A stretch of 64,000 nt of DNA from Deinococcales bacterium (GTDB lineage Bacteria > Deinococcota > Deinococci > Deinococcales > JAAFIG01), in assembly GCA_013298595.1 (NCBI GenBank), contig JAAFIG010000001.1, positions 190,214-254,213 of the forward strand, given 5' to 3'. Positions 8,097 to 17,194 of this stretch are shown here, piece after piece. The notes beneath the pieces are model-generated. The model did not search any database, was not told the DNA's origin, and was given only the letters and a program-made list of their open reading frames with translations. Position 1 is the stretch's first letter, and the number at the start of each line of letters is the position of its first letter. Both the position numbers and the translations under genes were made by a program.

Positions 8097-9185
8097 TCAC
8101 AAACCAAGTAATTCCGCCTCGAGTCGTTCGGCTGCTAATAAACCAACCCCAATTAAACCTGCATCTTTGCCTAGGCTCGAAAGCTCGAGCGAAGTGGCTA
8201 AGCCAATATTTGAAAGCATGGCTTTGATTGGCTCGAGGACAAGTTCTTTGGTGTGAGGAAATTCTTGGCGCAAAATAATTCGTTCTGGGTCGAGTGTGGT
8301 AATAACCCCTGCAATGGCAAAAGCAATGTGCTGCACAGCTTTTTGAATTGCATTTTTAGCTTTTTTAGAACCATTAAAAGCGGCTTGGAAGACTTCTGCT
8401 TCCCAATGATCTTGGCGTGGGTCTGGGCTAACAGAGCGCAAAATATCAAAAAAATCGTATGCCAAAGAACCTAAGCGTGGTTGGGCAAAAACCTCAAAAT
8501 TGGCTGGCAAATACGAAAGTTCGCCTGACATCCCTCGAGTACCACGCATCAGTTTGCCGTCAGAAACGATACCTGCACCAATCCCAAAGGCGAAAATAAT
8601 AAAAGCCGAGTTATTGGTGCCGCGCCCACGGCGAAATTCGCCCCATGCAGCACTGCGGGCATCGTTCTCGAGGATAACGGGTTTACCAAGGTATTGTTCT
8701 AAACTATGGCGTTCTAAGGTACGAAGCCCAAAAATCCAACTGCGCTCGAGCGCATCAAATGGTGTGACAATGCCTGGGGAGCAAATACCGATGCGTTTAG
8801 CCCGAGGGAATTGTTCGACAACTTCGCGTAGATGAGCTAAAGCATCCTCTCTGGAAAGTTTAGAGAAACGATACATGCTGATGGTTTGGATTTGCTCGAG
8901 TTGTTTGCCGTATAAATCAAAAATTGCGGCTTGTAAACTCGAACCGCCAAGGTCTATGGCAAGGATATGGTGCAATTCTGGACTGGTACGAAATCGCTTG
9001 GCTGGTCTCCCCTGCCCGCGTTGTTCGCCTTGCTCGAGCAGTAAATTATTTTTTTCCAAACGTCTCACTGCTTGTATCACAGCGGGAAGGCTCAGTTTTG
9101 TTTGGTATGCCAGCTCGGGTTGAGTCAGTATTTCATGTCCGCGCAACGCAGCATAAACCCGATAATGTGCCTGATTGTGACTCAC
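8097..9185 (-). CDS. ROK-family transcriptional regulator (NagC/XylR type)
   Basis: 362 residues. An N-terminal winged helix (about 1-70, ELAYQTKLSLPAVIQAVRRLEKNNLLLEQG) is followed by a sugar-kinase-like ROK domain starting at HHILAIDLGGSSLQAAIFD, with GICSPGIV and the GIGAGIV loop. The Cys-rich zinc motif of many ROK kinases is not evident, consistent with a pure regulator. The GTG at 9185 is chosen because TACCGT lies exactly 7 nt upstream; a TTG at 9242 lies further out and has no support. It is divergent from the sugar transporter and probably represses it, releasing DNA on sugar binding, and itself. A 16-bp dyad lies at 9212-9227. Confidence 0.9.
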   Translation of the reverse strand: MSHNQAHYRVYAALRGHEILTQPELAYQTKLSLPAVIQAVRRLEKNNLLLEQGEQRGQGRPAKRFRTSPELHHILAIDLGGSSLQAAIFDLYGKQLEQIQTISMYRFSKLSREDALAHLREVVEQFPRAKRIGICSPGIVTPFDALERSWIFGLRTLERHSLEQYLGKPVILENDARSAAWGEFRRGRGTNNSAFIIFAFGIGAGIVSDGKLMRGTRGMSGELSYLPANFEVFAQPRLGSLAYDFFDILRSVSPDPRQDHWEAEVFQAAFNGSKKAKNAIQKAVQHIAFAIAGVITTLDPERIILRQEFPHTKELVLEPIKAMLSNIGLATSLELSSLGKDAGLIGVGLLAAERLEAELLGL

Positions 9186-9192
9186 GTTGCAA

Positions 9193-9198
9193 ACGGTA
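9193..9198 (-). promoter_or_regulatory. -10 element of the ROK regulator gene (leaderless)
   Basis: TACCGT on the minus strand with 7 nt to the GTG at 9185. This fixes the start codon of the regulator. Confidence 0.45.
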
Positions 9199-9211
9199 GC
9201 AGAAAAACTTA

Positions 9212-9227
9212 CTAAAGTCGAGTTTAG
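9212..9227. promoter_or_regulatory. Candidate ROK operator
   Basis: CTAAAGTCGAGTTTAG is a 16-bp palindrome with a single mismatched base pair per half. It lies in the 90-bp gap between the divergent regulator and sugar-binding protein genes, where it could control both. Confidence 0.45.
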
Positions 9228-9275
9228 AAACCCACATCGCAATTCTACCCTTAGCCTGATCCACTTGGAGGATGT

Positions 9276-10571
9276 ATGAAAAATCGTGTCACCGTATTTG
9301 CCGCTTTCGGAATTTCAGCCGTTGTTGCCGTAGGATTAGCCCAAAATGCTCCTGCTACCAACCCACAAAAAGGCAATACCAACATCAAAGGCGAAATTAC
9401 CTTATTTAGTTGGGCAGAACCCAGTTACAGCTCGGTATTAGCCGAATTCAACAAGCTTTACCCCAATATCCAAGTAAAATTCACCACGGTTGGGTACGCT
9501 GATGCTTACCCTAAAATCACTGCTAGTTTTGCGGGCAATGTACCACTTGCCGATGTCGTCATGATTGAATCAGAACGGGTCGAAATTTATGGCACCCGTT
9601 TCCCTAATGCCTTTACCGACCTGAGCGCTTGGGGTAAAAAATGGGAACGCAACTTTGACCGCAGCAAATGGGCACAAAGCGAAGTCAAAGGCAAACTCCT
9701 GACCATGCCAACCGATGCGGCTCCTGTAGGCATGTGGTACCGCGCAGACCTGCTCGAGAAAGCAGGTGTCGAACCCAGCAGTATTAAAACTTGGAACGAT
9801 TATCTCGAGGCTGGTAAAAAAGTGGTAATAGCCAATCCTGGTATCAAAATGGCAGGCATTGATGTGACAGGTTCAGAAACGCTAATGCGAACCTTAATTC
9901 AACAACAAGGCAGTTTTTACATAGACCAAGATGGAAAAATTGCTGTCAACAGCAGCAAAATGGTTCGTGCGCTTAGCTTTGTTAAAAGCGCTTGGGATGC
10001 TGGCATTCTGGCAAATGTTCAAGGCACCGATGGTTTAATTGGTGCAATCAAAGGCAACCGTGTGGCTGGAGTGAATTTACCAGTTTGGATGATTGGTATT
10101 TTTAAAGCCTTTACGCCAGAGCAAAAAGGTAAATGGGGAGTTGCCCAACTGCCAAGCCTGACCGCTGGCGGAGGACAAACGGCATACATTGGTGGCTCGA
10201 GTTTAGCCATTCCAAGCAACAGCCAAAACAAAGAAGCAGCTTGGGCATTTGTTGAATGGTACACAACCTATGGTAGCAAAAATGTCCTTGAGAAACGCGG
10301 CGCTTGGCCCAGTTTCTTACCTAGCCTAAGCGCCCCTGTACTCAATGCCGCTGACGCATTTTTTGCTACCCCAAATGTTTTTGCTCCATTTAAGAAATCG
10401 GCGTTCCTGAGTAAATCATTGCGTTACTCGAGCGATTATGACAAAGCTTTTGCCGCTGTGGTTGCCGCTCAAGCCAGTGTCTTAACAGGGGATCAGAGTG
10501 TGCAAGCTGCTCTTGATAAAGCAGCCAACGATCTGAAGAACCAAACTGGGCGCGAAATCGCAGGTAAGTAA
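9276..10571 (+). CDS. Sugar ABC transporter substrate-binding protein
   Basis: 431-residue extracellular solute-binding protein, family 1 (MalE/UgpB type). A signal peptide (MKNRVTVFAAFGISAVVAVGLAQ) precedes GEITLFSWAEPSYSSVLAEFNKLYPNIQVKFTTVG, the usual first lobe. Later come MPTDAAPVGMWYRADLLEKAG and AAWAFVEWYTTYGS, hallmark stretches of the family. GGAGG lies 4 nt before the ATG. It is first in a locus with two permeases, an esterase and a beta-glucosidase under a ROK regulator, so the ligand is probably a beta-linked oligosaccharide or aryl-glucoside. It contains few CTCGAG copies in its first 475 bp. Confidence 0.93.
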   Translation: MKNRVTVFAAFGISAVVAVGLAQNAPATNPQKGNTNIKGEITLFSWAEPSYSSVLAEFNKLYPNIQVKFTTVGYADAYPKITASFAGNVPLADVVMIESERVEIYGTRFPNAFTDLSAWGKKWERNFDRSKWAQSEVKGKLLTMPTDAAPVGMWYRADLLEKAGVEPSSIKTWNDYLEAGKKVVIANPGIKMAGIDVTGSETLMRTLIQQQGSFYIDQDGKIAVNSSKMVRALSFVKSAWDAGILANVQGTDGLIGAIKGNRVAGVNLPVWMIGIFKAFTPEQKGKWGVAQLPSLTAGGGQTAYIGGSSLAIPSNSQNKEAAWAFVEWYTTYGSKNVLEKRGAWPSFLPSLSAPVLNAADAFFATPNVFAPFKKSAFLSKSLRYSSDYDKAFAAVVAAQASVLTGDQSVQAALDKAANDLKNQTGREIAGK

Positions 10572-10584
10572 CGGTAAAGAAAAG

Positions 10585-10625
10585 GGTTAAAGGTAAAAAT
10601 CAGTCATACACTTTTGCCTTTAACC
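10585..10625 (+). terminator. Intercistronic hairpin between binding-protein and permease genes
   Basis: GGTTAAAGGTAAAA (10585-10598) pairs with TTTTGCCTTTAACC (10612-10625), with one G-U. No T-run follows. In sugar ABC operons such hairpins typically stabilise the binding-protein mRNA or lower permease expression, and I infer that here. Confidence 0.5.
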
Positions 10626-10649
10626 TAACGCTTTCACCTCAAAACTTTT

Positions 10650-11516
10650 ATGACCTCGAGACGCATTGTTTTAACACCTTGGGCATTCCTGACCCCAGCT
10701 TTACTGTTGTATGCCTTGTTCACAGTGTACCCAGTGGCTCGAGCTTTGATTCTCAGTTTTCAGCGCAACATAGATGGCGAAATTCGCTGGGCAGGAGTGG
10801 CGCAGTATCAGCGTTTACTTGGCGATGATGTTTTTAAACAAGCGCTTTTTAACACAGGTATTTTCTTGGTTGTCCAAGTACCCATTATGTTGTTGGCTGC
10901 TTTATTGATTGCAATTGCCTTAAATTCTAAACGCTTTCCATTAAGGGCACTATTTCGCAGCGCTTTTTTCCTGCCTAGCATCATGAGCTTAGTGGCTGTG
11001 GGTGTGCTTTTTCGGGTTTTACTCAATGAAGACCTTGGCTTAGTCAATTACCTCATCTCGAGTTTAGGACTCAGTGCCGTACCGTGGATCACTCATCCGT
11101 GGTGGGCAAAAATTACGGTCATGCTGCTTTTAACGTGGCGTTACACAGGTTTTATGATGGTCATTTATTTATCTGGTTTACAAACCATTCCCGATGAACT
11201 CTACGAAGCTGCCGAGATAGATGGCTCGAGTGGTTGGCAATCTTTTTGGTATATCACCTTGCCACTCTTGCGTCCAACGATTTTGTTCACCACTGTACTA
11301 AGTACCATTGGTGTTTTACAGATTTTTGACGAAGCCTTAATTGTTACCAGAGGCGGACCCAGCAACGAAACCCTAACCATTGGTTTGTACCTCTACCAAA
11401 CTGTTTTCTCGAGTGCTGATTTTCATTATGCAGCAGCACTGAGTTGGGTGCTGGTGATTCTGATTGGTGTACTGAGTGTTTTGCAGTTGCGTCTTGGTGA
11501 ACGGGGGCAAGGATGA
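10650..11516 (+). CDS. Sugar ABC transporter permease (MalF/UgpA type)
   Basis: 288 residues with about six membrane segments, starting MTSRRIVLTPWAFLTPALLLYALFTVYP. The cytoplasmic EAA loop that contacts the ATPase is clear (YEAAEIDGSSGWQSFWYITLPLL). It is the first of two permeases and forms the heterodimeric channel with the next gene product. There is no ATP-binding subunit gene in the cluster, so a shared MsmK/UgpC-like ATPase must be encoded elsewhere, which is common for this transporter family. No good ribosome binding site is seen. Confidence 0.92.
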   Translation: MTSRRIVLTPWAFLTPALLLYALFTVYPVARALILSFQRNIDGEIRWAGVAQYQRLLGDDVFKQALFNTGIFLVVQVPIMLLAALLIAIALNSKRFPLRALFRSAFFLPSIMSLVAVGVLFRVLLNEDLGLVNYLISSLGLSAVPWITHPWWAKITVMLLLTWRYTGFMMVIYLSGLQTIPDELYEAAEIDGSSGWQSFWYITLPLLRPTILFTTVLSTIGVLQIFDEALIVTRGGPSNETLTIGLYLYQTVFSSADFHYAAALSWVLVILIGVLSVLQLRLGERGQG

Positions 11517-11610
11517 TAAGCGCTTGGGACAAAAAGCGACAAAAGGAAAGTATAAGAAGCAAAAGCCGTCATGCTTTGTTTTTTCCGAATCACTGTAACT
11601 CGGGGTTGCG

Positions 11611-12453
11611 ATGAAAAAACGTTTCTCTTTGCTCGAGACAGCAGTGGTGCTTGTGCTGGCAATTGGGGCTTTTCTGGCAGTCTTTCCATTTTATTGGATG
11701 TTTTCGGCTGCCACTCGAACTTCGGCTGACGTATTGGGTATTCCTCCTCGGATTGATTTTGGTTTAGCTCTTTGGCAAAACCTCGAGACATTGATTGCCC
11801 GTGGTTTTTTTCTTGCAGCGTGGAATTCCTTACTGATTGCTAGTGTCACAACAGTGCTGACTTTGCTGGTCGCAAGCATGGCGGGGTTTGCTTTAACACA
11901 GTATCAATTTAAGGCACGAGAAAATGTATTTGCCCTTTTTTTAATCACCCTGATTGTGCCGCCACAAGTCACAATTGTGCCATTGTTTCAATTAATGGCT
12001 GGACAAAATCCGTTTAGTATTAATTTACTTGGTTCACCATGGGCAATTATGCTCCCTGCACTCTCGAGTAGTTTTGCCATTTTCTTTTGTCGGCAAGCTT
12101 TTCAAAAATACCCCAGCGAACTTTCCGATGCAGCTCGAGTAGATGGTGCTAATGAATTTCAGGTGTACTGGCGTATTGCTCTACCAACAATTCGCTCGAG
12201 TTTAGCAGCGTTAAGTGTGTTTGTTTTTCTAGGGCAGTGGAATAGCTTTTTTCTGCCTTTAATTATGAATAGCAACAACGATGCTGGACGGACGTTACCT
12301 CTGTTAATCTCGAGTTTAATTGGTGAAAACACCATTGATTATGGTGCTCTGATTGCTGGTACAGCCTTATCGGTGTTGCCTGTACTAATTTTTTTCTTAT
12401 TGGCGCAGCGTTTATTTGTCAGTGGCGCATTATCGGGTTCGGTGAAAGGCTAA
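11611..12453 (+). CDS. Sugar ABC transporter permease (MalG/UgpE type)
   Basis: 280 residues with about six membrane segments. The characteristic start (AVFPFYWMFSAATRTSADV) and the EAA loop (SDAARVDGANEFQVYWRIALPTI) identify the second permease of a CUT1 sugar transporter. The gap of 94 nt to the first permease contains only a weak hairpin. The esterase gene starts 3 nt after the stop, so transport and hydrolysis are linked. Confidence 0.92.
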   Translation: MKKRFSLLETAVVLVLAIGAFLAVFPFYWMFSAATRTSADVLGIPPRIDFGLALWQNLETLIARGFFLAAWNSLLIASVTTVLTLLVASMAGFALTQYQFKARENVFALFLITLIVPPQVTIVPLFQLMAGQNPFSINLLGSPWAIMLPALSSSFAIFFCRQAFQKYPSELSDAARVDGANEFQVYWRIALPTIRSSLAALSVFVFLGQWNSFFLPLIMNSNNDAGRTLPLLISSLIGENTIDYGALIAGTALSVLPVLIFFLLAQRLFVSGALSGSVKG

Positions 12454-12456
12454 AGC

Positions 12457-13290
12457 ATGGCAAATATTCTTGATGAAATGTCGCGCCCAAGTACACCATA
12501 TCGGGCAATTCAATCAGAAGTTGGGGTTTTACTGATTCATGGATTTCTTGGTTCACCTTACGAATTACGTCCCTTAGCAGATACTTTGTACAACGCAGGC
12601 TATAGTGTTTCGGCATTACTTTTACCAGGACATGGTGGCAATCCGGAAAACCTCAAAGGTGTGCGTTGGCAAAGCTGGTACAGTCATTGTCAACAAGAAC
12701 TTGAGCGCTTAAAAAAAGATTGCTCGAGGGTGATTGTAATTGGTTTTTCGATGGGTGGTTTACTGGCAAGTCTACTTGTTGCCAAGCAGCAATCTGATGC
12801 TTTAGTGCTGATGGCAGCGGCTTTTCAGTTGCGTTCACAAAAGCAAATGGCATTCGCAAAATGGGTTGGTTATCTGATGCCGTGGATGTACCCATTTAAA
12901 GATTCAGATTTTACAACCTCAGAAGTCCAAGCCAATGTTCGTCAGTACTTACCTGATGCCGATTTTTCCGATCAGCAACTGATTGCTCGTTTACGCAAAG
13001 AAGTACGTATTCCTCTCTCGAGTATTGGCGAATTAGTAGCTGTGCAACGCGTTGCCACAGCCCAACTGACAGCAATTACAGTGCCTACTCTGATTATTCA
13101 AGGCAAAAACGATCAAACAGTTAACCCCAAAAGTGCCGATATTGCCAGAGAAAAATTACTGAAAACTCAAGCCAGCACAGTGTTATTTGCGAGTGGACAC
13201 ATTTTAATGTATGAAGCCGAACATCTACACATTTGTCAGAGTGTACTGCAATGGTTGCAAACCCATTGCCCAGTAGAAAGGCAGTCATGA
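12457..13290 (+). CDS. Alpha/beta-hydrolase (Est30-like carboxylesterase)
   Basis: 277-residue serine hydrolase. The oxyanion segment is VLLIHGFLGSPYELRPLA, the nucleophile Ser98 is in IGFSMGG, the acid is in GKNDQTVNP and the His in FASGHILMYE. The order and spacing match the monoacylglycerol lipase/Est30 group of carboxylesterases. It has no signal peptide, so it acts in the cytoplasm. Lying between the sugar permease and the beta-glucosidase, it may remove acyl groups from imported oligosaccharides or glucosides; that role is inferred from position only. Its stop codon overlaps the next ATG (ATGA). Confidence 0.85.
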   Translation: MANILDEMSRPSTPYRAIQSEVGVLLIHGFLGSPYELRPLADTLYNAGYSVSALLLPGHGGNPENLKGVRWQSWYSHCQQELERLKKDCSRVIVIGFSMGGLLASLLVAKQQSDALVLMAAAFQLRSQKQMAFAKWVGYLMPWMYPFKDSDFTTSEVQANVRQYLPDADFSDQQLIARLRKEVRIPLSSIGELVAVQRVATAQLTAITVPTLIIQGKNDQTVNPKSADIAREKLLKTQASTVLFASGHILMYEAEHLHICQSVLQWLQTHCPVERQS

Positions 13291-15401
13291 AAAAAGATAT
13301 TGAATTAGCTGCAAACGCATTACTCGCACAGATGACACTCGAGGAAAAAGTTGAAGCCATGAGTGGTACTTATCCGTTTTGGTCTGGACTTGCCGATATT
13401 CTTTCGGGTGGTTATAACCGTCACACATGGGATGCAGGGCAACTCGAGCGACTTGGTATCGAAGGGATTCGTTTTACCGACGGTCCACGAGGCATTGTGA
13501 TTGATGAAACCACGACCTTTCCTGTTTCAATGGCTCGAGGTGCGACTTGGGATGTACAGCTTGAGGAACGCATTGGTAAAGCCATGGGTTTAGAAGCTCG
13601 AGCTGTTGGGGCTAATTTATTTGGTGGTGTATGTATTAATTTATTACGTCATCCTGCATGGGGGCGTGCTCAGGAAACTTACGGCGAGGATTCTTTTCAT
13701 GTTGGGCAATTTGGTGTGGCATTGACCATTGGCGCACAGCAACATGTGATGGCGTGTGTGAAACATTTTGCCCTGAATAGCATGGAAAATGCACGATTCA
13801 GTATTGATATCAAAGCCTCACCCCGAGTACTGCATGAGGTCTACTTAGCCCATTTCAAACGCACCATAGATGCTGGCGTTGCCTGTGTCATGAGTGCTTA
13901 TAACAGCGTCAATGGTCAATGGGCTGGTCACTCGAGTGAATTACTAACTGATATTCTAAAAACCCGTTGGAAATTTCATGGTTTTGTGGTGACTGATTGG
14001 ATTTTTGGTATGCGCGATGCGAAACAAGCTGCACTTGGTGGACAAGACCTCGAGATGCCTTTTCGCATTCATTTTGATCAGAATCTTTTAAAACTAGTCA
14101 AGAATCATGAAGTGCCAATCTCGAGAATAGATGATGCCGTACTGAGAATGCTCCGCATGCAGTTACAACACAAAAAAAATATAACAGTTAGAAAAAGTTT
14201 CTTAGCCAATACTGATCACACAGCACTGGCTCGAGAAGCTGCTGAAAAAAGTATTGTCTTACTGAAAAATACCCATCAGTTACTACCCTTGGCGACTAGC
14301 ACAAAACTGGCTGTCATTGGGCGACTCGCTAACGAAATCAACACTGGCGATGGTGGCTCAAGTAACACCAAATCCAAGTATGTGATCACACCACTCGAGG
14401 GAATAGCTGCTGCTTTTGCCAATGTCGAATATGATGATGGTAGCAGTTTTGAAAGTGCTCAGAGTATTGCTAAAAAAGCGGATACCGTTATTCTGGTGGT
14501 TGGTTATACCAAAGCCGACGAAGGCGAATTTGTTTCACCCGAAAGCACCAGTGGTTTACGCTCGTTGTTTCCGCTGCCAAAAACACCACAAGAAGGTGCC
14601 ATTGCCCAAGCAGTCGCCGAAGGTTTAGCGGCTCGAGCTGCTGAATCTGGTGCTTTTTCTAAAGGTGGTGACCGTAATCGTTTAGATTTACTGCCCCAAG
14701 ATGAAGCCCTGATCAAGGCTGTCTCGAGTGTCAATAAAAATGTGGTAGTGGTCATCATGGCAGGTAGTGCGGTGTTAATGAATACTTGGCAAGCTAGTGT
14801 TTCCAGTATTGTCATGCTTTGGTACCCTGGGATGGAAGGTGGGCATGCTCTGGCAAATGTGCTGAGCGGTACTGTCAACCCAAGTGGCAAATTACCGTTT
14901 AGTATTGCAACCAGTAAAGATCATTACCCATTTTTTGACCGTGATGCCACCAGTATCGAATACGATTTATGGCATGGTTATCGTAAACTCGAGCGAGACA
15001 ATCACCCAGCAGCCTATCCATTTGGTTTTGGCTTATCTTATACAACTTACAAGTATCATCATTTAATGCTTGAAAACAGCAGCCACAGCCTTAACATTTC
15101 ACTTGAAGTTCGGAATGTCGGCACCCAAGACGGCGAAGAAATTGTGCAAATTTACGTGGCAGCCCTTGGTTCAAAAGTTGAACGTGCCAAAAAAGAATTA
15201 AAAGCTTTTACTCGAGTTTTTGTACCTGCTGGGCAAAGCAAATTGGTACAACTCGAGGTACTACATACAGACCTGATGTACTTTGATGAAACTCAGGATA
15301 ATTTTATCCTCGAGAACCTAGAATACGAAGTGATTGCTGCTAAGCACAGCGCCGACCCTGAGGCTTTACGGGCAAAGATTCGAGTTGGAGCTGTGGCATA
15401 A
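13287..15401 (+). CDS. Glycoside hydrolase family 3 beta-glucosidase
   Basis: 704 residues. The N-terminal TIM-barrel begins MTLEEKVEAMSG and carries VKHFALNS (the KH motif that binds substrate) and GFVVTDW with nucleophile Asp237. The (alpha/beta)6 second domain follows from about 330, and a fibronectin-III-like domain closes the protein (NISLEVRNVGTQDGEEIVQIYV, AFTRVFVPAGQSK). No signal peptide, so it should cleave imported glucosides inside the cell. The ATG at 13287 overlaps the esterase stop. The gene contains 15 CTCGAG copies: 7 read Leu-Glu, 5 x-Arg-x and 3 Ser-Ser or Ser-Arg. Confidence 0.93.
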   Translation: MKKDIELAANALLAQMTLEEKVEAMSGTYPFWSGLADILSGGYNRHTWDAGQLERLGIEGIRFTDGPRGIVIDETTTFPVSMARGATWDVQLEERIGKAMGLEARAVGANLFGGVCINLLRHPAWGRAQETYGEDSFHVGQFGVALTIGAQQHVMACVKHFALNSMENARFSIDIKASPRVLHEVYLAHFKRTIDAGVACVMSAYNSVNGQWAGHSSELLTDILKTRWKFHGFVVTDWIFGMRDAKQAALGGQDLEMPFRIHFDQNLLKLVKNHEVPISRIDDAVLRMLRMQLQHKKNITVRKSFLANTDHTALAREAAEKSIVLLKNTHQLLPLATSTKLAVIGRLANEINTGDGGSSNTKSKYVITPLEGIAAAFANVEYDDGSSFESAQSIAKKADTVILVVGYTKADEGEFVSPESTSGLRSLFPLPKTPQEGAIAQAVAEGLAARAAESGAFSKGGDRNRLDLLPQDEALIKAVSSVNKNVVVVIMAGSAVLMNTWQASVSSIVMLWYPGMEGGHALANVLSGTVNPSGKLPFSIATSKDHYPFFDRDATSIEYDLWHGYRKLERDNHPAAYPFGFGLSYTTYKYHHLMLENSSHSLNISLEVRNVGTQDGEEIVQIYVAALGSKVERAKKELKAFTRVFVPAGQSKLVQLEVLHTDLMYFDETQDNFILENLEYEVIAAKHSADPEALRAKIRVGAVA

Positions 15402-15413
15402 TGCCACAGCTCC
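15387..15413. terminator. Bidirectional terminator-like hairpin
   Basis: GGAGCTGTGGCA and its perfect reverse complement flank TAA, the stop codon of the beta-glucosidase gene, which forms the loop. It separates convergent genes. It has no long T-run on either side. Confidence 0.55.
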
Positions 15414-15423
15414 TGCACTGCAC

Positions 15424-16467
15424 TTATTGCGGACGTGCAATCACATCGGCTGGTGTTTCGGTAATCAGTTGTCGCACCCAGTTAACTAAAGGCTTATCGC
15501 CCACTTTGGTGGTATAAAAATTGGGGCTACCAATAATGCAATGCCCATTGCCTGGAGCAACATAATTGGCATAATTTGGTGTGACAGCTTTAATCCCTAA
15601 CATACTGGCAAAAGCTTGTTGAATCCATTCAGTCGCCGAAGCTTGTGTGGGTTGGGCTAAACCCAACGCCAAGGCATGAAAGAAAATCTGCACATTATCG
15701 GTGTTACTGGTGAACTGTGCAAAACTATTCTTAGGAAAAGCCTTAGCCGCAGCTTTGTAAATCAGATCAACTCGAGTTTTACCAGGATCAGTTTTAAATT
15801 CGGCAAGTTCAGGAATAAAATCTGGAATCGCATCCCCAGGTTTCCAAGAATTAAATGCTAAATTAGCAAAAGCGCTGGTTGTAACCCCTAAACCACTATC
15901 ACCCAAAAGCGCCACTCGAGCTTTATCATAATGCTGCATAATATGTGGTGCCCACATTGCCGCACCATAACTACCAGCACTGCAACCCGTCACAAAAACA
16001 TTTTGGGCAAAAGGATAGTTCTTATAGGTGTACTCGAGTGCTGCTTTGGCATGCAGTGCACCTTGGTGTTGAATGGTGCCACTGCTGTATTTTTGTTCGC
16101 TGTTACCCCAATGTAAATCGGCAGTGCAGTACGGCACAAAAACATGAGACCAGCCTTTTAATGGATTAGCACTACTGGCACGGTTATAAATACCTTGGGC
16201 ATATTCTATATCGCCTTTATTTAAAGTGCGTTGATATAAATTATTTTTCGGGTCGCAACTGGCATCATTCCAACAAGCACCACCACCTTGAAAATCAACC
16301 ACCACTTTCTGGCTGTTACCTCGAGCCGCATAGAATTTCCACGGACTACCATCGGAGCACACTAAGCCAGGTACACTAATTTCTCGCCAATCACCTGAGC
16401 TACTCTGTGCATATACCAATGTCCCAAAAGCTGCTGCCAATGCCACGCCAAAAAGTCGTTTTTGCAT
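15424..16467 (-). CDS. Secreted pectinacetylesterase/Notum-family hydrolase
   Basis: 347 residues with a signal peptide (MQKRLFGVALAAAFGTLVYAQ). The family pattern is clear: DGSPWKFYAARG, VVVDFQGGGACWN (oxyanion loop with Cys), VPYCTADLHWG, and VTGCSAGSYGA with nucleophile Ser163. The acid LLGDSGLG and a His near the C-terminus (GNGHCIIGS) complete the triad. Family members remove acetyl or other acyl groups from polysaccharides or proteins outside the cell. AGGAGG lies 6-7 nt before the ATG. Next to a glucoside-use locus, polysaccharide deacetylation is plausible. Substrate not determined. Confidence 0.87.
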   Translation of the reverse strand: MQKRLFGVALAAAFGTLVYAQSSSGDWREISVPGLVCSDGSPWKFYAARGNSQKVVVDFQGGGACWNDASCDPKNNLYQRTLNKGDIEYAQGIYNRASSANPLKGWSHVFVPYCTADLHWGNSEQKYSSGTIQHQGALHAKAALEYTYKNYPFAQNVFVTGCSAGSYGAAMWAPHIMQHYDKARVALLGDSGLGVTTSAFANLAFNSWKPGDAIPDFIPELAEFKTDPGKTRVDLIYKAAAKAFPKNSFAQFTSNTDNVQIFFHALALGLAQPTQASATEWIQQAFASMLGIKAVTPNYANYVAPGNGHCIIGSPNFYTTKVGDKPLVNWVRQLITETPADVIARPQ

Positions 16468-16638
16468 TCCTGCCTCCTAAATTGTGGTGATAACCAACGA
16501 TACCACCAATTTGACGCACAATGAAAGTGAGACAAGCAAAATTCAGAATGAGGCATCTCGAGAATATTGCTACTCATACCGAGATTACTCACTAAATCCA
16601 TTACCCGAGTTTAGAAAGCATAACAAAAGCATTGCAAA

Positions 16639-17172
16639 TTAAAACAATTTCCAGAAAGGCTTTTTCCCAAACTGTGGTTGCTGTAAAACCGCAGCCTCGA
16701 GTTGTAAGGTTTGTTCGAGCCGCGTTAATTCACTGCGAACTCGGGTTAAACCATGAGCAGGATGTAATTCATCAGCCAATTGGCTATTATCATCTCGAGC
16801 GATTGTTTCAAGTGCCTGAATTTTGAGGACAAAACTGCCATCCCGAAAAGGCAAAGCTAAACTCGAGACATACGTAAACCCTGTTGGTTTTGCCACAGCC
16901 CGCATGGTTAAACGAATCGCTTGGATACTTACCACTTCACGCACCTCGAGATCGAGGACTTCAGCACTTTGTGTTTTGGCTGCGGCTTGGTAATACATAG
17001 TTAATCCAGCCTTATCTGTCAGTTGCACTGGAATGTCTGGTTTTGTGGCAAAGACTTTTAGCTCGAGCACATCGTTAAACCCATTGAGCCAGAGTTTACG
17101 GTTGGCTTCGTTTTTTCGTAGCATCAAACCACTTTCATCTATTTTCAAACTCGAGGTGACAAAAACGCTCAT
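16639..17172 (-). CDS. Conserved-looking protein of unknown function (177 aa)
   Basis: The start MSVFVTSSLKIDESGLML is taken from the ATG at 17172, which has TATCTT 5 nt upstream and no ribosome binding site. A longer frame upstream would run across the divergent molybdopterin gene and is rejected. The first 110 residues read as alternating strands (LWLNGFNDVLELKVFATKPDIPVQLTD). The C-terminus is helical and rich in Glu/Gln/Leu (RVRSELTRLEQTLQLEAAVLQQ), a likely coiled coil. No signal or membrane segment. Its start codon is 22 bp from that of the divergent MoaD-MoaE gene. Confidence 0.65.
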   Translation of the reverse strand: MSVFVTSSLKIDESGLMLRKNEANRKLWLNGFNDVLELKVFATKPDIPVQLTDKAGLTMYYQAAAKTQSAEVLDLEVREVVSIQAIRLTMRAVAKPTGFTYVSSLALPFRDGSFVLKIQALETIARDDNSQLADELHPAHGLTRVRSELTRLEQTLQLEAAVLQQPQFGKKPFWKLF

Positions 17173-17177
17173 GGCAT

Positions 17178-17187
17178 AAGATACACT
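17178..17187. promoter_or_regulatory. Overlapping bidirectional -10 elements (two leaderless promoters)
   Basis: On the plus strand TACACT (17182-17187) lies 7 nt before the ATG at 17195. On the minus strand TATCTT (17183-17178) lies 5 nt before the ATG at 17172. The two hexamers share two base pairs, and only 22 bp separate the two start codons. Confidence 0.6.
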
Positions 17188-17194
17188 CGAGCGT

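Noticed and set aside
11426-11791. 121-codon minus-strand frame across the two permease genes
   Set aside because: It crosses the start of the second permease and is rich in rare residues without any pattern.
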